Source of the DNA: Fidelibacterota bacterium
Lineage (GTDB): Bacteria > Fidelibacterota > UBA8477 > JABMPR01
Assembly (NCBI GenBank): GCA_016784025.1
Contig: JADHVL010000028.1
Span: 1 to 44,576 of the forward strand
DNA: 44,576 nt
Reading direction: 5' to 3'
The stretch's first letter is position 1, and each line of letters starts with the position of its first letter. The notes under the pieces are model-generated. The model ran no database searches. It was not told where the DNA came from and saw nothing but the letters and a program-made list of their open reading frames with translations. A program made the position numbers and the translations under genes. This document shows, piece after piece, positions 35,593 through 44,080 of the stretch.

Positions 35593-36465
35593 TTATTTGA
35601 CCGTTTTGGCGATTTCACGTGTAATATTATAATCAGCGTCTTCAACACTCTCGTAATGATCCATCTCCCCACCATAGCCACCGATGGTTCCAAATTTGTG
35701 AGCTTCTAAAACGGCCTGCTTTATTTTCTGCTTCACATCTACGGGCAAGGTGTTTTTATAGGCCAGCGGAGCGCCCATAATGGGTGGCGAGGAATGAATA
35801 ATTGTGAAATCTTCTGCTTTTATGGTAGCATCTTTTATACGGGCATCCCAATTGACAGAACTAACCCCACCTACCTCAGCGGTCCCAAACAATACAGCCA
35901 TAATTGCTGCATCATGACTCCCTGCATATTGAACAATTGAAAAGTTGTCTTCATCTTTGGTGTCCAGATCGATTTGAAGTAATTCATAACGGGGAATCAA
36001 GTCACCACTGGTTGAACCCACATGGTTTAGCACCAGTTTTGTGCCTTGCATTTGCTCCTTGGTAAACGCTGTAATCGGGCTTCCTTTTTTAACAATAAAG
36101 TGTGTCTTATAAGATGCTGATTCCTTGCCCTTGGGAACGCCCACTGCAAATGCTTCAGCACCGGCCAACTCAGCAGCCTGTATATAGGTTTTGGCTCCAA
36201 ACCAGGCCAGATCTGCCCGACCGGCCCGCATGGCTTCTACAGCAGCGTTATAATCGGTGACATTGATACTTTGGATGGTAAACCCAGTATTCTTCTCAAT
36301 GATTGAAAGCAGGGAGGAAAAATCATTCTCATCACCTTTTTCACTGGCGGGGACAAACACCATTCTCAAGACATTTGAGCTATCTTCTTTCGCCCCGCTA
36401 CATCCTGTAAAAATGAAACCGCAAACAAGAGCAAGGGCCGATAATAGTATTATTGTTTTTTTCAT
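35593..36465 (-). CDS. phnD: Phosphonate-binding lipoprotein PhnD
   Basis: 290 residues with a lipoprotein signal ending FTGC (Cys22). The fold matches PhnD: VFVPASEKGDENDFSSLLSI, YNAAVEAMRAGRADLAWFGA, GSTSGDLIPRYELLQ, VQYAGSHDAAIMAV and PPIMGAPLAYKN. It delivers a phosphonate, phosphite or phosphate ester to the permease. It is about 30-40% similar by eye to the N-terminal half of the fused protein at 33242, which suggests duplication. It begins 16 nt after the cytidylyltransferase-like gene. Confidence 0.92.
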   Translation of the reverse strand: MKKTIILLSALALVCGFIFTGCSGAKEDSSNVLRMVFVPASEKGDENDFSSLLSIIEKNTGFTIQSINVTDYNAAVEAMRAGRADLAWFGAKTYIQAAELAGAEAFAVGVPKGKESASYKTHFIVKKGSPITAFTKEQMQGTKLVLNHVGSTSGDLIPRYELLQIDLDTKDEDNFSIVQYAGSHDAAIMAVLFGTAEVGGVSSVNWDARIKDATIKAEDFTIIHSSPPIMGAPLAYKNTLPVDVKQKIKQAVLEAHKFGTIGGYGGEMDHYESVEDADYNITREIAKTVK

Positions 36466-36481
36466 TATTGGGAGTCTCTCT

Positions 36482-36895
36482 TTATTTGTTATTAATTGTT
36501 TTCTTTATATTTGTTGATGATTGAGCAGGATAATATGGAATAATAATTACCCTGCCTCCAATACTCTCCATATAGTCTCGACATTTTCCAATGTCGGCTT
36601 CAGCATGGCTACTACTTTCCATCAAAATATCAGGGCGGATATGCTTTATATTTTCCAGGGGTGAATAGCTAGATTGGGCAACCACCCCATCGACATACTT
36701 AATCGAGCTGGCCAGGTCCATTCTTTCTTCAAATGATAATATGGGTTGTGGTTTTTTTTCCATAACCGCTTCATCAGTGAGGATTCCGACAATTAATTTG
36801 CCATCCTCACCTGCCATGGCTTTTGAATTTTTCATCATGTGCAGATGACCTTTATGCACGATATCCAGTACGTAGTATGAATAAACAATTTTCAT
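36482..36895 (-). CDS. HxGH nucleotidyltransferase like the domain fused to PEP mutase
   Basis: 137 residues. VLDIVHKGHLHMMKNSKA gives the HxGH active-site signature (H17-K-G-H20). GILTDEAVMEKK, LSFEERMDLASSIKYVDGVV, then AQSSYSPLENIKHIRPDIL and, near the end, the SST of PAQSSTNIKK follow. This layout matches my recollection of the cytidylyltransferase-type domain often fused in front of phosphoenolpyruvate mutase in phosphonate pathways. No mutase is present in the window. It likely transfers CMP or AMP to a small phosphate or phosphonate. It lies 3 nt after the 302-residue nucleotidyltransferase and 16 nt before phnD, so the two enzymes and the transporter are probably co-transcribed. A glycerol-3-phosphate cytidylyltransferase is the main alternative. 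Confidence 0.8.
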   Translation of the reverse strand: MKIVYSYYVLDIVHKGHLHMMKNSKAMAGEDGKLIVGILTDEAVMEKKPQPILSFEERMDLASSIKYVDGVVAQSSYSPLENIKHIRPDILMESSSHAEADIGKCRDYMESIGGRVIIIPYYPAQSSTNIKKTINNK

Positions 36896-36898
36896 GTC

Positions 36899-37807
36899 TC
36901 ACCCTTTATCAAGTTCTTCAATAAGTTTCCAGGAATTTCTATAGTCTTCAAAAGTATCTACATCAATCCATGAGCGCCATATTTCCAGAGCATTGATGCT
37001 TTCCTGCTGCTCTATTAATTCTTGAACAAAATCAAGAAATGATGCGCCTCTTAAGGAACTGGAATTATGAAATAATTGCTCAGGATTTTTGAGATAAATA
37101 TTTTTGTACACATCATCCAAGATTTTAAGGCTGCTCATGGATAATTTTGCCAGGCCAATAAATTCGGATGACAAATCTGACTCTGTCATGCCAATGCCCA
37201 CAACTTTTGTGGTCTCATCCCCCTCTGCCAGCGTGGTTAACTCCGGCTGCAGGGCATGGCCTTCCTTACTCTCCTGGTAACGCTTTTTCCAACCTCTATC
37301 CACGACCAGGGTTGTATCGTCTTTTGATGCTACCAAACGGATCAATATCTCTGATTCAAACAGGATGTCCCCGTACATGACAATTGTTGGAGTGTCCAAA
37401 TAATCTTTTGCTAAAAGCAGGGAGACCAGGCTGCCGGAATGCTCATACTCATCGTTATCAAAGTAGATCAGGTCTGGATAATCAATCCGCTGTTTTTTGT
37501 AACCGCGGACAACGGCGATGTCATGTATACCCACACTTCTCAATATTTGGATTTGACGTTCCAGGATGGTTTTACCCCGGATGTCCAACAAGGTTTTTGG
37601 AATTTCCTCAGTAAGTGGAAAGAGACTCTTGTCCTCCCCGGCAGCTAAAATGACTGCCTTAAAAGACTTCCCACTAAGGCCGGGCTGCGTCTCACGAATT
37701 TCTTGATCCAGCTTTTTTCTAACCCATTCGGAAAAATTTAATTTTTGGGACTTTAGCCATTGCTCATGGTTGGCTTCAATTTTGATAGTTTTTGCTATTT
37801 TGGTCAT
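36899..37807 (-). CDS. PntC-like nucleotidyltransferase with N-terminal RHH-like segment
   Basis: 302 residues. Residues 1-38 (TIKIEANHEQWLKSQKLNFS, EWVRKKLDQEI) look like a ribbon-helix-helix DNA-binding motif. From about 49 there is a sugar/choline-phosphate-type nucleotidyltransferase: AVILAAGEDKSLFPLTEEIP with the conserved Lys after it, GIHDIAVVRGYKKQRIDYP, YFDNDEYEHSGSLVSLLLAK and VMYGDILFESEIL. This resembles the phosphonate cytidylyltransferase PntC and the similar domain attached to PEP mutase. The signature AAGxGxRL reads AAGEDKSL, so the usual Gly and Arg are missing and activity is uncertain. It is the first gene of the phosphonate operon, directly after a strong promoter. A LicC-like choline-phosphate cytidylyltransferase is an alternative. 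Confidence 0.78.
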   Translation of the reverse strand: MTKIAKTIKIEANHEQWLKSQKLNFSEWVRKKLDQEIRETQPGLSGKSFKAVILAAGEDKSLFPLTEEIPKTLLDIRGKTILERQIQILRSVGIHDIAVVRGYKKQRIDYPDLIYFDNDEYEHSGSLVSLLLAKDYLDTPTIVMYGDILFESEILIRLVASKDDTTLVVDRGWKKRYQESKEGHALQPELTTLAEGDETTKVVGIGMTESDLSSEFIGLAKLSMSSLKILDDVYKNIYLKNPEQLFHNSSSLRGASFLDFVQELIEQQESINALEIWRSWIDVDTFEDYRNSWKLIEELDKG

Positions 37808-37816
37808 GGTATTATT

Positions 37817-37867
37817 CTATACGTATGTACGTACGCACGATAGTAAAATTTATTTTGCCATTGTCAA
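37817..37867 (-). promoter_or_regulatory. Promoter with ACGT-rich operator for the phosphonate operon
   Basis: On the minus strand TTGACA (37862-37867) and TACTAT (37840-37845) are spaced by 16 nt. Just downstream, 37817-37843 holds an ACGT-rich imperfect palindrome (core GTACGTAC at 37827-37834, ends CTAT/ATAG) lying across the predicted start of transcription. The first gene product carries a ribbon-helix-helix-like N-terminus, so autoregulation is possible (inference). Confidence 0.7.
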
Positions 37868-38012
37868 AAGAAAAAAATAGTAAAAGATTTTTGGCTTTAT
37901 AGGGCGAAAAATCCAAAACCGTCATCAGGACCTTCACGATATGAAAGGGGGATCAATTTTCCCACCTTTTAAGGCGGGGTAAAAGTGGTATCGAGATGGG
38001 CTTTGAGAGCTA

Positions 38013-38168
38013 GAAGTTGGGAGGTCTGAGGTAAAATGCTACCCTGTCTTCGCGAGTCCGACAGGACGCGGCGATCTCGGTATCCTACCTGTCTAAGAAA
38101 GTGGAGTCTGTTTGATTCTCCCAATACCCCAAACCGTCTTCCTGAGGCTCTCGAAGGAGATGGTTTGG
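38013..38168 (+). repeat. Leader of the GIY-YIG element, with 40-bp palindrome
   Basis: About 140 bp (GGTAAAATGCTACCCTG, GCGAGTCCGACAGGACGCGG, GTGGAGTCTGTTTGATTCTC, CCCAATACCCCAAACCGTC) match 42313-42450 closely and 22941-23050 with more change. The 3' end is a 40-bp palindrome (38129-38168; ends CCAAACC/GGTTTGG, centre GAGGCTCTCGAAG). It is identical, base for base, to the one at 38751-38790 on the other side of the nuclease gene. The rest of 37868-38263 has no gene. Confidence 0.85.
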
Positions 38169-38263
38169 CTTACGCAATTGAACAACCCTCTGGTTGACAA
38201 ATATTGTTTTATCATCACATTTCAGATATCTTATAGAAACCCAAATCAATAAATGGAAAAATT

Positions 38264-38560
38264 ATGAAAACAGGTTCTGTTTATATCTTGTTGTGCTCTG
38301 ACGAGTCACTTTATACAGGTGTTACAAGTGATTTAGACCAAAGACTCTATCAGCATCATGAAGGTCTTTTCCCAGGCTATACACATTCACGCCGGCCCCT
38401 GACCTTGCTGTGGAGTTCAGAAGTTATGGATATTCAGGATGCGATTATTCTTGAAAAGCAGCTAAAAGGCTGGAGTAGGGCCAAGAAGCTGGCCTTTATT
38501 CGGGGGGATATACCCACGCTGATCAATTTGTCAGTGGCTTATCGCGATAAAAGGAACTGA
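38264..38560 (+). CDS. GIY-YIG nuclease, single-domain, within a repeat-rich element
   Basis: 98 residues, the size of single-domain GIY-YIG proteins (UPF0213-like). The core reads SVYILLCSDESLYTGVTSDL (5-24; SVY and YTG in place of GIY and YIG). The catalytic-type Arg27 (DQRLYQHH) and Glu63 (AIILEKQLKGW) are present, and ends of this kind (KKLAFIRGD) are usual in the group. It is predicted to nick or cut DNA. No close partner gene is present: it sits alone on the plus strand in about 1.3 kb of palindromic repeats. A deleted copy with the same upstream leader is at 23137-23328. The ribosome-binding site is weak. Confidence 0.92.
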   Translation: MKTGSVYILLCSDESLYTGVTSDLDQRLYQHHEGLFPGYTHSRRPLTLLWSSEVMDIQDAIILEKQLKGWSRAKKLAFIRGDIPTLINLSVAYRDKRN

Positions 38561-39168
38561 AGAATGCCATTTCGTCGCTCTTCGAGAGCCTCAGAGAGAC
38601 GAGTTTAATGTGGCATCTCAGGGAGACAGATCTTGAGATACTCGACCAGCGCTTCACCCGCCGCTATTGGCGGGACTTAGCTACGGCTTGGCAGGCAGAG
38701 AGACGAGTTTAATGTGGCACCTCAGGGAAACAGAGCTTGGTCATGGCCCTCCAAACCGTCTTCCTGAGGCTCTCGAAGGAGATGGTTTGGAAGTGGAACG
38801 CTAGAACTGAAAGTTGGGTAAGGCTTTTTAGTATCTCACAATCAAGGGAGGTAGAAGTCGCGCTGTCTTCACCCTTCGAGAGCCACAGGGAGACAGAATT
38901 TGGTCAGCGCAAGCCTTGGGGGCAAAGTCGCCCTTCGAGAGCCTCAGGGAGACAGATCTTGACCGTGCTACTTTAAGCTTATGCTATGGATAGGGATGTT
39001 CGGCCACCTGTAGCAGCTCAATCTCCTTCGTAGGACATAAGAAATGCCCTGCCCCCGTTTCGGGAGCAGAGCTCATTTATTTGAGTTATAAATTCGTCAC
39101 TCTTCGAGAGCACTTCGATGAACTTAGTGTGACACCTCAGAGAGACAAATTTGAATCAACGATTTTAA
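38561..39168. repeat. Cluster of REP-like palindromes after the GIY-YIG gene
   Basis: No gene was seen. Copies of the core CTTCGAGAGCCTCAGGGAGA occur at about 38579-38598 (inside a palindrome with ends ATGCCA/TGGCAT), 38617-38634, 38719-38736, 38874-38897, 38933-38955 and 39104-39148. The exact second copy of the 40-bp palindrome is at 38751-38790. CCCGCC-GCTATT-GGCGGG (38657-38674) is a separate hairpin. A 79-codon open frame at 38737-38976 consists only of these repeats. Confidence 0.85.
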
Positions 39169-40491
39169 TTATGTCCCAGAGAAACTCACCTTATCAAATA
39201 CCATAGTGGGTGTTCTGAAGGATGAATGGATCCAGGGATCATTGCCAACCTCAATGAGATTCATGAGCAAATCATTGTAATTACCTGAGACGTTCATCTC
39301 GGTAATAGACTTGACCCGTTTGCCATTCTCAATCAGCCACCCTGCAACACCAAGTGAGAAATCACCGGTAGTACCGTTGGCATTACCTCCCAGCCAATTC
39401 GTAACCAGAATAGCTCGGTCAAGGCTGGCTTCAATCTCAGCTCCTGAGCGCATTCCAGGTTTCACAATCAAGTTTGAAGATCCACCTGCATTAGGTGTCC
39501 AGCCCAACTTGTTGCCATAATAGACATCTGTATAGTAATTGTTCAACACACCATTGGTGAAGATGGGCATGGTTTTGGCCGCCAGTCCGTCACCATCATA
39601 GTAGCGACTTCCCAGTCCACGAACGATGGCTGGCTCATCGGTGATGGTCAGCAGGTTCGAACCCACTTTTTCACCCTTGCGATCTGCCAGGAATGAATTT
39701 TTCTGCTGGATTGACGCTGCACTGAGAGGTCCCATCAAGCGCCAGAATAGTCCTGATGCATTGGAATTCTCCAGTAAAAGCGGCATGGTTTCAGAAGCAA
39801 TTTTCTCAGCACCAACTCTATCCTGGGTTCTGGCGAGAGCTTCCTTGGCGGTCTGTTCAGCCCCTACCAGATCATTTAAATGACGGGCACGATAATAACG
39901 CCAGCCTTCAGGCTTTTTATCACCTGCACCCTGGAGGGAGACAGAGACCCCGTGGGTAAAAGAAGTTGTTTCTTTCTGACCCTCAAATCCATTTGAAGCC
40001 AACTGATGGGATTCGCTGTGGCTATCATAGAAACCTGAAGCCACCGAGATGATACGTTCATCCTGGCCTTCCAGATAGGCGCCCAGTGCTTTCGCACGAT
40101 CCTGACGTTCCTCGGCAGTGATATCAGCGTGACTGGAATCATTTAGATCCAGATCAACCTTGGGCTGTCCTTCATATAATGCAGGATCAGCAAGCCTGCG
40201 ATATTCATCTTTGGTAAGGTAACCGGTTAAATCCATTGCATTGGTCAGGAATTTTTCAAGTGATTCCTTACGCAGATCATTGGTTGAATGGTTGGAGTAG
40301 CGACCCCCGGCAAAAAGTTCAATCCACAGCGATTGCTGAGTTGATTCCTTCAGGGTTTCTACCTTGCCATCACGATAATCAACAGAGACGGATCTGCTGT
40401 GGTTGAGACTCAGAGCAGACTGAGAAGCACCCAGTTGCCTGGCTTTTTTCTGCACCCAGTATCCCAGATCTAAATAGACATTCTTTTCCAT
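39169..40491 (-). CDS. tldE: TldE/PmbA-family metalloprotease subunit
   Basis: 440 residues, normal length for TldE/PmbA. It shows VDYRDGKVETLKESTQQSLW, the mid-protein VGSNLLTITDEPAIVRGLGS, and the C-terminal GGNANGTTGDFSLGVAGWLI and GNDPWIHSSFRTPT. TldD and TldE form a heterodimer that cleaves unstructured peptides; TldE lacks its own metal site, as here. No signal peptide is visible, while the partner TldD has a Tat signal. Its start lies 2 nt after the tldD stop, so the two are co-translated. A fragment of a second TldE is at 31421-31568. Confidence 0.92.
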   Translation of the reverse strand: MEKNVYLDLGYWVQKKARQLGASQSALSLNHSRSVSVDYRDGKVETLKESTQQSLWIELFAGGRYSNHSTNDLRKESLEKFLTNAMDLTGYLTKDEYRRLADPALYEGQPKVDLDLNDSSHADITAEERQDRAKALGAYLEGQDERIISVASGFYDSHSESHQLASNGFEGQKETTSFTHGVSVSLQGAGDKKPEGWRYYRARHLNDLVGAEQTAKEALARTQDRVGAEKIASETMPLLLENSNASGLFWRLMGPLSAASIQQKNSFLADRKGEKVGSNLLTITDEPAIVRGLGSRYYDGDGLAAKTMPIFTNGVLNNYYTDVYYGNKLGWTPNAGGSSNLIVKPGMRSGAEIEASLDRAILVTNWLGGNANGTTGDFSLGVAGWLIENGKRVKSITEMNVSGNYNDLLMNLIEVGNDPWIHSSFRTPTMVFDKVSFSGT

Positions 40492-40493
40492 AA

Positions 40494-42023
40494 TTATCCC
40501 CTACCTCCCACTGTGATGGATGAGACCAGCACACTGGGTAAACCCATGGAAACAGGGACACTCTGCCCGTTTTTCCCACAAGTCCAGCCCCCTTCAGCCA
40601 TTTCCATATCATTGGCCACCATGGTGACTCTTGATAACACCTCTGGTCCATTACCAATAATATTGACATCCTTGATGAGACCAGTAATCTTGCCATTTTC
40701 GATCAAAGAGCCTGCCTTCACATAGAAGGTGAAGTCCCCTGGACCGATATTGACCTGACCGTTGGTGAATTGTTCAGCAACAATGCCATACTTTACGTTG
40801 GCAATAATTTCTTCAAAAGTATGGGGACCATTTTTCATGTAAGTATTGCGCATGCGGGGCATGGGATAGTGCTTGAATGATTCACGTCTACCGCTGCCTG
40901 TGGGATCCACTCCATAATGTTTGGCTGAGATTCGGTCGTGTATATAGCTTCGCAATACACCATCTTCCACCAGGAGGGTTTCCGTCGAGGGATGACCTTC
41001 ATCATCCACATTGATGGAACCGCGGATGTGGGGATTGGTGCCATTATCAACAATAGTGACAAAATCCTCTGCCACTTTTTTATTGATCATATCAGAGAAA
41101 ACTGAGATTCCCTGACGGTTAAAATCAGCTTCCATCCCATGTCCGATGGCTTCATGGAGCAAAATTCCCGAGCTACCGGCGGCCAGCACCACGGGCATTT
41201 CACCAGCTGGAGGTGACTGTGCTTCAAAAAGCTTCACGGTTCGGGCTACTGCTTCCCGGGGTAGTCGTTTTAATCGTTCCGGTGTAAGAAAACTGATATC
41301 ATCACGAACCGAAAAGTCGAAGTAATTGTTTTCGCGTTTCCCATCCTCTTCGGCGGTACAGCCCACCGAGATTCTCAACATAGGCTGGTAATCTGACGCG
41401 AGACCACCTTCGGAATTCACAACCAGAATATAATTTTCGCTGTCACTGAAACTCACGCTGGCCTTGACCACCCGGGGATCCTGTTTGAATACATCATCAT
41501 TGATGGCCTGGAGCATGTCAACTTTATCTTTGACACCCACGTCTTCATAACTGGTTTTAGTTTCGTAGTAATTCATCAATTTGGTGGCATTAAAGGTTTG
41601 GGGAGCGGCTTTGGCTGAACCTGAGGCAATTCCAGCAGCAGTTCGAGCAGCAGCTTTCATGCTGGCCAATGAAATGTCTTCTGTAAATGAGTAACCCGTT
41701 TGATTGCCATTCAAGACCCGAATTCCAACACCCAAAGTGATATTCGTGCTGGCTGAATTTACAATATTATCCTGAAGACGAATAGAATTGCTCAATTCAT
41801 TCTGAAAAAAGAGATCGCAGTAGTCACCACCATAATGGAGGGCTTCAGCCATCACTTTCCGAATCATATCTTTATCTATTCCAAAGCGCTGGAAATAGAA
41901 GCTGTAAGGGTTATCACCTGCTCCGACGCCTGCAAAACCCGAGCGGATGAATCCGGGAAGGGTTGCCAGGGCCAGACCAGTACCGGTGATTTTAACGAAA
42001 TCTCGTCTACTCATCTGTACCAT
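40494..42023 (-). CDS. tldD: TldD-family metalloprotease with Tat signal peptide
   Basis: 509 residues. The N-terminus MSRRDFVKITGTGLALATLP is a twin-arginine (Tat) signal, so export in folded form is expected. The zinc motif HEAIGH is at 290-295 within SSGILLHEAIGHGMEADFNR. IRGSINVDDEGHPSTETLLV and a Cys-containing GGWTCGKNGQSVPVSMGLPS region near the C-terminus are family-typical. ATG 42023 has AAGGAA six nt upstream; an ATG four codons in is also possible. It is followed at 2 nt by tldE. The pair would degrade or mature peptides in the periplasm if TldE is carried along. Confidence 0.93.
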   Translation of the reverse strand: MVQMSRRDFVKITGTGLALATLPGFIRSGFAGVGAGDNPYSFYFQRFGIDKDMIRKVMAEALHYGGDYCDLFFQNELSNSIRLQDNIVNSASTNITLGVGIRVLNGNQTGYSFTEDISLASMKAAARTAAGIASGSAKAAPQTFNATKLMNYYETKTSYEDVGVKDKVDMLQAINDDVFKQDPRVVKASVSFSDSENYILVVNSEGGLASDYQPMLRISVGCTAEEDGKRENNYFDFSVRDDISFLTPERLKRLPREAVARTVKLFEAQSPPAGEMPVVLAAGSSGILLHEAIGHGMEADFNRQGISVFSDMINKKVAEDFVTIVDNGTNPHIRGSINVDDEGHPSTETLLVEDGVLRSYIHDRISAKHYGVDPTGSGRRESFKHYPMPRMRNTYMKNGPHTFEEIIANVKYGIVAEQFTNGQVNIGPGDFTFYVKAGSLIENGKITGLIKDVNIIGNGPEVLSRVTMVANDMEMAEGGWTCGKNGQSVPVSMGLPSVLVSSITVGGRG

Positions 42024-42656
42024 ACCTTATTCCTTTCAAATCTTGATCATTGGATAGGGTGTTAACCTATACATCAGGACTGCTTTCACCAAATTTTTTC
42101 TAGCTGGATCTGGCTCCGTCGCCAAATGGTTATCTATGATGACAAATGGTCTGAAAATAAATTAACCGCAGAGGACGCAGTGGGCGCGGAGATGGATGTT
42201 GGCCTTTTCGTGTTAAAATAAATTATTTAAAGTAAGATTCTCGAAGGGCGTGGTTGTTACCAAAGGTGGGGGTGTAAAGCTGAGAGTTGAAAAATAAAAA
42301 TTAAAAGTTAAAAGTTGAGGGGTTTGAGGTAAAATTCTACCTGGTCTTCGCGAGTCCGACAGGACATGGCGATCTCGGTATCCAACCTGCCGAAGAAAGT
42401 GGAGTCTGTTTGATACTCCCAATACCCCAAACCGTCATCCTGCCTGCTCAGCCGTAGCTCTATGAGCGTAGACTTGAGGCTCGACTGAATAGGAAGGAAC
42501 TCTAAGCATGACAATTAGGGAAGATGAAAGGAACTCACGGCTTGCTGAGCCTGTCGAAGTATGGCGTGGGTTGGCCGAAGTATGACAATCACAAAATGGG
42601 TTTCACCCTTCGACAGGCTTAGGGTGACGCCAAACTGGTGGTCATAGTAGGTTGGA
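42024..42656. repeat. Gene-free repeat region with a solo GIY-YIG leader
   Basis: A CCGCAGAGGACGCAGTGGGC element is at about 42165-42192. 42313-42450 is a close copy of the 38013-38150 leader (GCGAGTCCGACAGGACATGG, GTGGAGTCTGTTTGATACTC, CCCAATACCCCAAACCGTC), but no nuclease gene follows. Instead there are REP-like cores: TGCTGAGCCTGTCGAAGTAT (42543-42562) and ACCCTTCGACAGGCTTAGGG (42606-42625). Open frames here are made of repeat sequence only. Confidence 0.75.
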
Positions 42657-43820
42657 CTACTTAAACTTAATCTCCATGGTCAGCTCGACCTTGGCTCGGG
42701 TGTAGTCTCTGCTGCCTTCAATTTTATTGGTATATAGGCGGTAGGTTGGTGCGAAGACCATTGAGCCCCAATCTGATTTGTGCAAGGTGTATGAATAGGA
42801 CAACCAGAGGAAGGAAAAATTACTCTCGACTGAGTCACTTGCCTTTGGTGTGGTTGTGGCCAGGTCATACCAGGCTACCAGGGTACCAGGTCCTAACTTG
42901 CCAACCATCTTCACGCGGGCAATCCAACCGGAATAGGCCGCAACTCCGGTGAGGGAATCACTGACAGACTGGCTGGTAAGTGCAGCGGAGCTTGAAAGTT
43001 TAAATCCAGCCACCTTGGGGAGGGCGAATTCAGCGCCATAGGTTATGGGAGCAGGTCTCCCCTCATCGGCTACTGTTAACAATAAATGGGGAGTCATTTT
43101 AAATCCAAAAAAGGAAGCAGGATAAGACAGGTAAAGCGTGTATTGATCCCTTGATGTGGATGCAGAAGAGGTGGTCATGGTGATGGTGGTGTCCAACCGG
43201 ATACTGCCACTATCTTGATCAATAATATAGACAATAGAGGTATCACTCTGGGCCAGGAAATTTTCATCCACTACTTTTTTGCCATCATTATTATCGACCA
43301 GAACTTTTAAATCCAGGATATTCCCAGCCAGTTTGTAATTAATATCAAACCCATGAGCGGCATTATTGTTATAGGTGTCCCAAGCCTTATCCAACATGAT
43401 TTCAGGATAATAATGGATATCCAGCATGGGGTTATGAACTACGGGTATTATTCCACCAGACCAACCAAGTTTTTTCCCATTACGGCCAAAGTAGAGTTCC
43501 ATAAAATCTACGGATCCCCTGCCAGCATTGGGGTTGCTTAAGGAACTGGGTGTTTCCCCCGTTCCGAATTTTCCTATCCAGTAGGTAGCTCCATTATGAC
43601 CGAGACGCGTATTGAAAAAATATCCTTTACCGATGTTGGCTTCGATCATCAAGCGAGCACGATAGTAATAATAAAAATCTTCTGATTTTGTGCCATATTC
43701 AGCATGGTCCATTACATCAAATCTTGGTCTAAGTCGTGCATCTCCTGAAAGCTTAATTTCGGCATAAGCGCTGGATAAGATTATTATGAAGAGTCCCAAC
43801 CAGAATTTTTTGTTAAGCAT
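42657..43820 (-). CDS. Outer-membrane beta-barrel porin, alginate-export-like
   Basis: 387 residues from the ATG at 43820, which has AAAGGTGG about 8 nt upstream and opens on a signal peptide (MLNKKFWLGLFIIILSSAYA). A frame from 43856 would only add a non-signal extension. EIKLSGDARLRPRFDVMDHA, FYYYYRARLMIEANIGKGYF and FMELYFGRNGKKLGWSGGII are typical of barrels in the alginate-export/porin group. The last strand ends VELTMEIKFK. The substrate is unknown. It stands alone, with repeats on both sides. Confidence 0.8.
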   Translation of the reverse strand: MLNKKFWLGLFIIILSSAYAEIKLSGDARLRPRFDVMDHAEYGTKSEDFYYYYRARLMIEANIGKGYFFNTRLGHNGATYWIGKFGTGETPSSLSNPNAGRGSVDFMELYFGRNGKKLGWSGGIIPVVHNPMLDIHYYPEIMLDKAWDTYNNNAAHGFDINYKLAGNILDLKVLVDNNDGKKVVDENFLAQSDTSIVYIIDQDSGSIRLDTTITMTTSSASTSRDQYTLYLSYPASFFGFKMTPHLLLTVADEGRPAPITYGAEFALPKVAGFKLSSSAALTSQSVSDSLTGVAAYSGWIARVKMVGKLGPGTLVAWYDLATTTPKASDSVESNFSFLWLSYSYTLHKSDWGSMVFAPTYRLYTNKIEGSRDYTRAKVELTMEIKFK

Positions 43821-44080
43821 GATATTTTCCACCTTTATAAATAGATCCACTAACATTTGTACTTTGCAAGTCGTTGAATTCTCAATGTAAGCCCAGCATG
43901 GTCCACCAATATAGACAGTTTCGCAGCCTTGGAATAAAATTTGTGTATGATTTGATCAATTTTTACTACTCTTGATTTTTACGACCCCTGAAAAGAATTG
44001 CATAAACAAACAAGCTCCCAGGGAAGTGATTTGTTGGGGGGATTCGGTTTATTGGGAAGGATTGTAGCAGTTAATTTTTA

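Noticed and set aside
38737..38976. 79-codon open frame after the GIY-YIG gene
   Set aside because: It is made entirely of palindrome copies, with no ribosome site and no family pattern.
42213..42514. Two short minus-strand open frames near 42.3 kb
   Set aside because: They translate the leader repeat that also occurs at 38 kb and 23 kb, so they are not genes.
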